Assembly (NCBI GenBank): GCA_021295955.1
Contig: JAGWBJ010000005.1
Location: forward strand, 168,597 to 232,596
DNA: 64,000 nt
Reading direction: 5' to 3'
Origin: Dehalococcoidia bacterium
GTDB taxonomy: Bacteria > Chloroflexota > Dehalococcoidia > Lucifugimonadales > JAGWBF01
Position 1 is the stretch's first letter. Every line of letters starts with the position of its first letter. The notes beneath the pieces were generated by a model. It did no database searches and had not been told where the DNA came from. It saw nothing but the letters and a program-made list of their open reading frames with translations. Of the stretch, positions 60,138 to 64,000 are shown in pieces. Both the position numbers and the translations under genes were made by a program.

Positions 60138-61094
60138 GTGGCCGAGGCACAGATAGGCGTACTGATCGACTACGAAAACGTGGGCCTATCGCCCGTTCTC
60201 TCCCTCTTCGACCAGCTATCCGACCTGGGCCGTCTCATAGTCAAACGCGCCTACGCCGACTGGTCCAAGGCCGGCGACAAGGCGAGCCAGATGCTGGAGC
60301 TGGGCATCGAGGCCAAGCACTATTTTCGGACCCCCGGGTCCAGCAAGAACGCCAGCGACATCTGCCTGGCCATCGACGCCATAGAGCTCCTCTACAAGTC
60401 GCCCCTGGACACCTTCGCCATAGTCTCCTCGGACTCGGACTTCCTGCCCTTGGTCAGCGTCCTCAGGGCGTCGGGGAAGACGGTCATAGGAGCCGGCCGC
60501 CGGGGGGTCGCTTCCCCGGCCCTCATCCGCTCCTGCGACCGGTACATCTATCTGGACGAAGGGGCGCCCCCGGCCCGGGACCACAACGCGCTGGACGACC
60601 CCGAGTCCCTTCTGAACCGCGCCATGGACGCCTCCATGGACGACCACGGAGAGGTGGTCGCCGGCAAGCTCCACAACACCCTGCGCCGGATGGACCCCGG
60701 GTTCGATTTCCGGGCGCTGGGCTACCGCACCTTCACCCAGTTCCTCAATTCGTCCCCCTCGGTCAAGACCCGGCGCCCCAAGGGCGGGACCGACATCTGG
60801 GTGGAGCTGGCCTCCAACCACAACCACCGGGGACGGACCGACGGTACGCCGCGCGACGAAGGGCCCCATGACGCCGAAGGCTGGGACTACCGGCTCCACG
60901 AGACGTGGGCGCGGGTGCCCGGGGGGTTATTGTCCGGCTCCAAGGCCGCCGCCGACGCCTCCAAGGTGCTGGGAGTCTCCAAGGTAAGCTCCTCCAGGTT
61001 CAAGAACCTCCAGGGCCTCCTGGACGCCAGCGACTTTCTCCGCAGCCGCTGGCGGCGGGAAGGCAACAGCATCCGCCGCCTCTCCACGCCGTGA
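60138..61094 (+). CDS. NYN-domain putative nuclease with LOTUS/OST-HTH domain
   Basis: 318 residues from GTG 60138 (GGGAGG six bases upstream; an ATG at 60108 is an alternative). The NYN (PIN-like) domain is shown by GVLIDYENVG near residue 7-15, SDICLAIDAIELL near 75 and IVSSDSDFLPLVSVLRASGKTVIG near 95-118, giving the acidic nuclease site. A LOTUS/OST-HTH domain follows near 160-225 (RTFTQFLNSSPSV). The combination resembles LabA/Limkain-like RNA-binding nucleases. A further Lys/Arg-rich C-terminal segment with SKVLGVSKVSSSRF... looks like another nucleic-acid-binding HTH. A role in RNA decay or defence is possible but unproven. Confidence 0.88.
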   Translation: MAEAQIGVLIDYENVGLSPVLSLFDQLSDLGRLIVKRAYADWSKAGDKASQMLELGIEAKHYFRTPGSSKNASDICLAIDAIELLYKSPLDTFAIVSSDSDFLPLVSVLRASGKTVIGAGRRGVASPALIRSCDRYIYLDEGAPPARDHNALDDPESLLNRAMDASMDDHGEVVAGKLHNTLRRMDPGFDFRALGYRTFTQFLNSSPSVKTRRPKGGTDIWVELASNHNHRGRTDGTPRDEGPHDAEGWDYRLHETWARVPGGLLSGSKAAADASKVLGVSKVSSSRFKNLQGLLDASDFLRSRWRREGNSIRRLSTP

Positions 61095-61204
61095 CCAGGG
61101 CGGCGCCCGCCCCCGCGACGGCATCCGCCCCTCGACCGCTGGCCCCGTTGGGTTCCCTACCAGCCCGCCGTTTGAGATTTAGCCGACAAGCCCAAATTTG
61201 GTCA

Positions 61205-61230
61205 CATTGTTGACTTTTGTTTTGACAATG
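61205..61230. promoter_or_regulatory. Candidate TetR operator
   Basis: CATTGT and ACAATG arms (perfect inverted repeat, 14-bp spacer), extended on one side as CATTGTTGA versus CATTGTCAA. It overlaps the -35 box of the TetR promoter. Confidence 0.45.
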
Positions 61231-61251
61231 GCGGGAGCCAATACCTAACAT
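61222..61251 (+). promoter_or_regulatory. Promoter of the TetR gene
   Basis: TTGACA (61222-61227) and TAACAT (61246-61251) with an 18-bp spacer, about 49 bp before the ATG. The -35 is perfect and the -10 matches four of six. Confidence 0.5.
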
Positions 61252-61299
61252 GCAGTCAATGCATCGGGTTACCGTCCTCGTTTCGGAGGCAACCCCTCG

Positions 61300-61959
61300 A
61301 TGAACAACCAGCTAAAGGACGGACGTAGGCAGCTCCTGTCGGAGTGCGCAGAGCGAGCCTTTGCAAGGGGGGGCTACCACGCCACCACCATCTCCGACAT
61401 CGTCGCCGAGGCCCGCATCTCCAGGAGCACCTTCTACCAGTACTTCGACAACAAGCAGCACATATTCCAGAGCATCCTGGACTCCTTCCTCCTTCGCCTC
61501 CGAGACTGCATAAGACCGGTGACCCTGGGGCCTGGGGCCCCTCCTCCCCTCTCCCAGATAAGGGACAACCTCACCCGCGTCCTGACGTTGGTCCTCAAGG
61601 AACGCCACCTCAGCCGGATCCTGCTGCACGGCGGCATCGGCTCGGACCCGGCCGTGGAGGAGAAGGTCAACGAGTTCTACTCCCAGGTCGCCGACCTCAT
61701 CGACCGGTCCCTGAAGCTGGGCATGGCGATGAACCTGGTCCGACCCTGCAACACCCGGGTGACCGCCTATTCGATGATCGGAGCGGTGAAAGAGGTGGTG
61801 CTCCAGATCACCTCCGAGGGCCAGAGCCAGCCTCCCACGGAGGAGCTGGTGCAGGACCTGATCGAGTTCGGAATACGGGGGCTCCTGACCAACTCCCAGG
61901 CCCATCTGGTGGAGAGCGCTCGGCGGCCGCCGGTCGCGAGCGCCGCGGGCCGTGCTTAG
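61300..61959 (+). CDS. TetR/AcrR family transcriptional regulator
   Basis: 219 residues with GGAGG before the ATG. The N-terminal HTH has RQLLSECAERAFARGGYHATTISDIVAEARISRSTFYQYFDNKQHIFQSI (residues ~9-60). The C-terminal ligand domain is helical and has no recognised ligand motif. It is divergent from nothing close and lies 49 bp upstream of the BadF/BcrA-type gene in the same direction, so it may control that gene. The likely autoregulatory operator is at 61205-61230. Confidence 0.92.
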   Translation: MNNQLKDGRRQLLSECAERAFARGGYHATTISDIVAEARISRSTFYQYFDNKQHIFQSILDSFLLRLRDCIRPVTLGPGAPPPLSQIRDNLTRVLTLVLKERHLSRILLHGGIGSDPAVEEKVNEFYSQVADLIDRSLKLGMAMNLVRPCNTRVTAYSMIGAVKEVVLQITSEGQSQPPTEELVQDLIEFGIRGLLTNSQAHLVESARRPPVASAAGRA

Positions 61960-62007
61960 AGGACCCACCCCGAGAAAACCCACCCCGATGGGGTCGAGAG
62001 GGTAGTC

Positions 62008-64000
<1,993 letters not shown>

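Overview
The window is GC-rich, densely coded bacterial chromosome with no phage, integrase or rRNA genes. The gene mix suggests a SAR202-like or other Dehalococcoidia-related Chloroflexota: four luciferase-family flavin oxidoreductases, three CaiB/BaiF CoA-transferases, MmgE/PrpD, two FMN alpha-hydroxyacid oxidases, five beta-propeller proteins without signal peptides, a fused PorGD and a BadF/BcrA-type activator. This assignment is inference from gene content; no taxonomic marker was searched.

Layout. 1-2720: a FadR-type regulator followed by pyruvate:ferredoxin oxidoreductase genes, with a consensus promoter and a FadR-type operator. 3251-8093: DUF971, two FmdB zinc ribbons, a 17-bp tandem array, CaiB, MmgE/PrpD and a BNR propeller. 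8333-16925: cupin, a TPP enzyme plus FMN oxidase pair, a second BNR propeller, CapA, an MFS transporter and a DUF6295-like protein. 16983-18166: dienelactone hydrolase and tRNA-Thr(CGT). 18212-24164: a compact signalling island with two GAF histidine kinases, three single-domain receivers and a cytidylate-kinase-like protein with a degenerate P-loop. 24262-28499: NHL propeller, DUF1800, DUF1501 and a cupin. 28535-36015: an unknown protein, luciferase-like oxidoreductases, an NHL propeller, a MEMO-family protein, a frameshifted hydantoinase B and a cupin. 36052-42317: GMC oxidoreductase, acetamidase/formamidase, crotonase and two CaiB proteins. 42333-46691: an Lhr-type helicase. 46829-54968: NHL propeller, two more luciferase-like enzymes, MarR, PNPOx-like, SHOCT-tailed FMN oxidase, CMD-like protein, dual-specificity phosphatase, Rieske protein and Lin0512. 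55955-64000: a solitary type IIG-like methylase, PIG-L deacetylase, small HTH protein, NYN-LOTUS protein, TetR and a two-domain BadF/BcrA activator running off the right edge.

Themes. Most enzymes look catabolic: CoA transfer, hydroxyacid oxidation, 2-oxoacid handling, and flavin or F420 oxidation of small organics. NHL propellers sit directly beside luciferase-like oxidoreductases at two separate loci. Intergenic DNA carries at least three repeat types: REP-like palindromes, a ~230-bp dispersed repeat present twice in opposite orientation, and short tandem arrays placed just upstream of genes. Several promoters put the expected transcription start at or within a few bases of the start codon, which suggests leaderless mRNAs.

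No complete new multi-gene defence or mobile system was found. The points most worth testing are the CaiB pair in which one subunit lacks the catalytic Asp, the NHL-luciferase pairing, the signalling island with its degraded kinase, the SHOCT-tailed FMN oxidase with an altered active-site Arg, and the dispersed 230-bp repeat.
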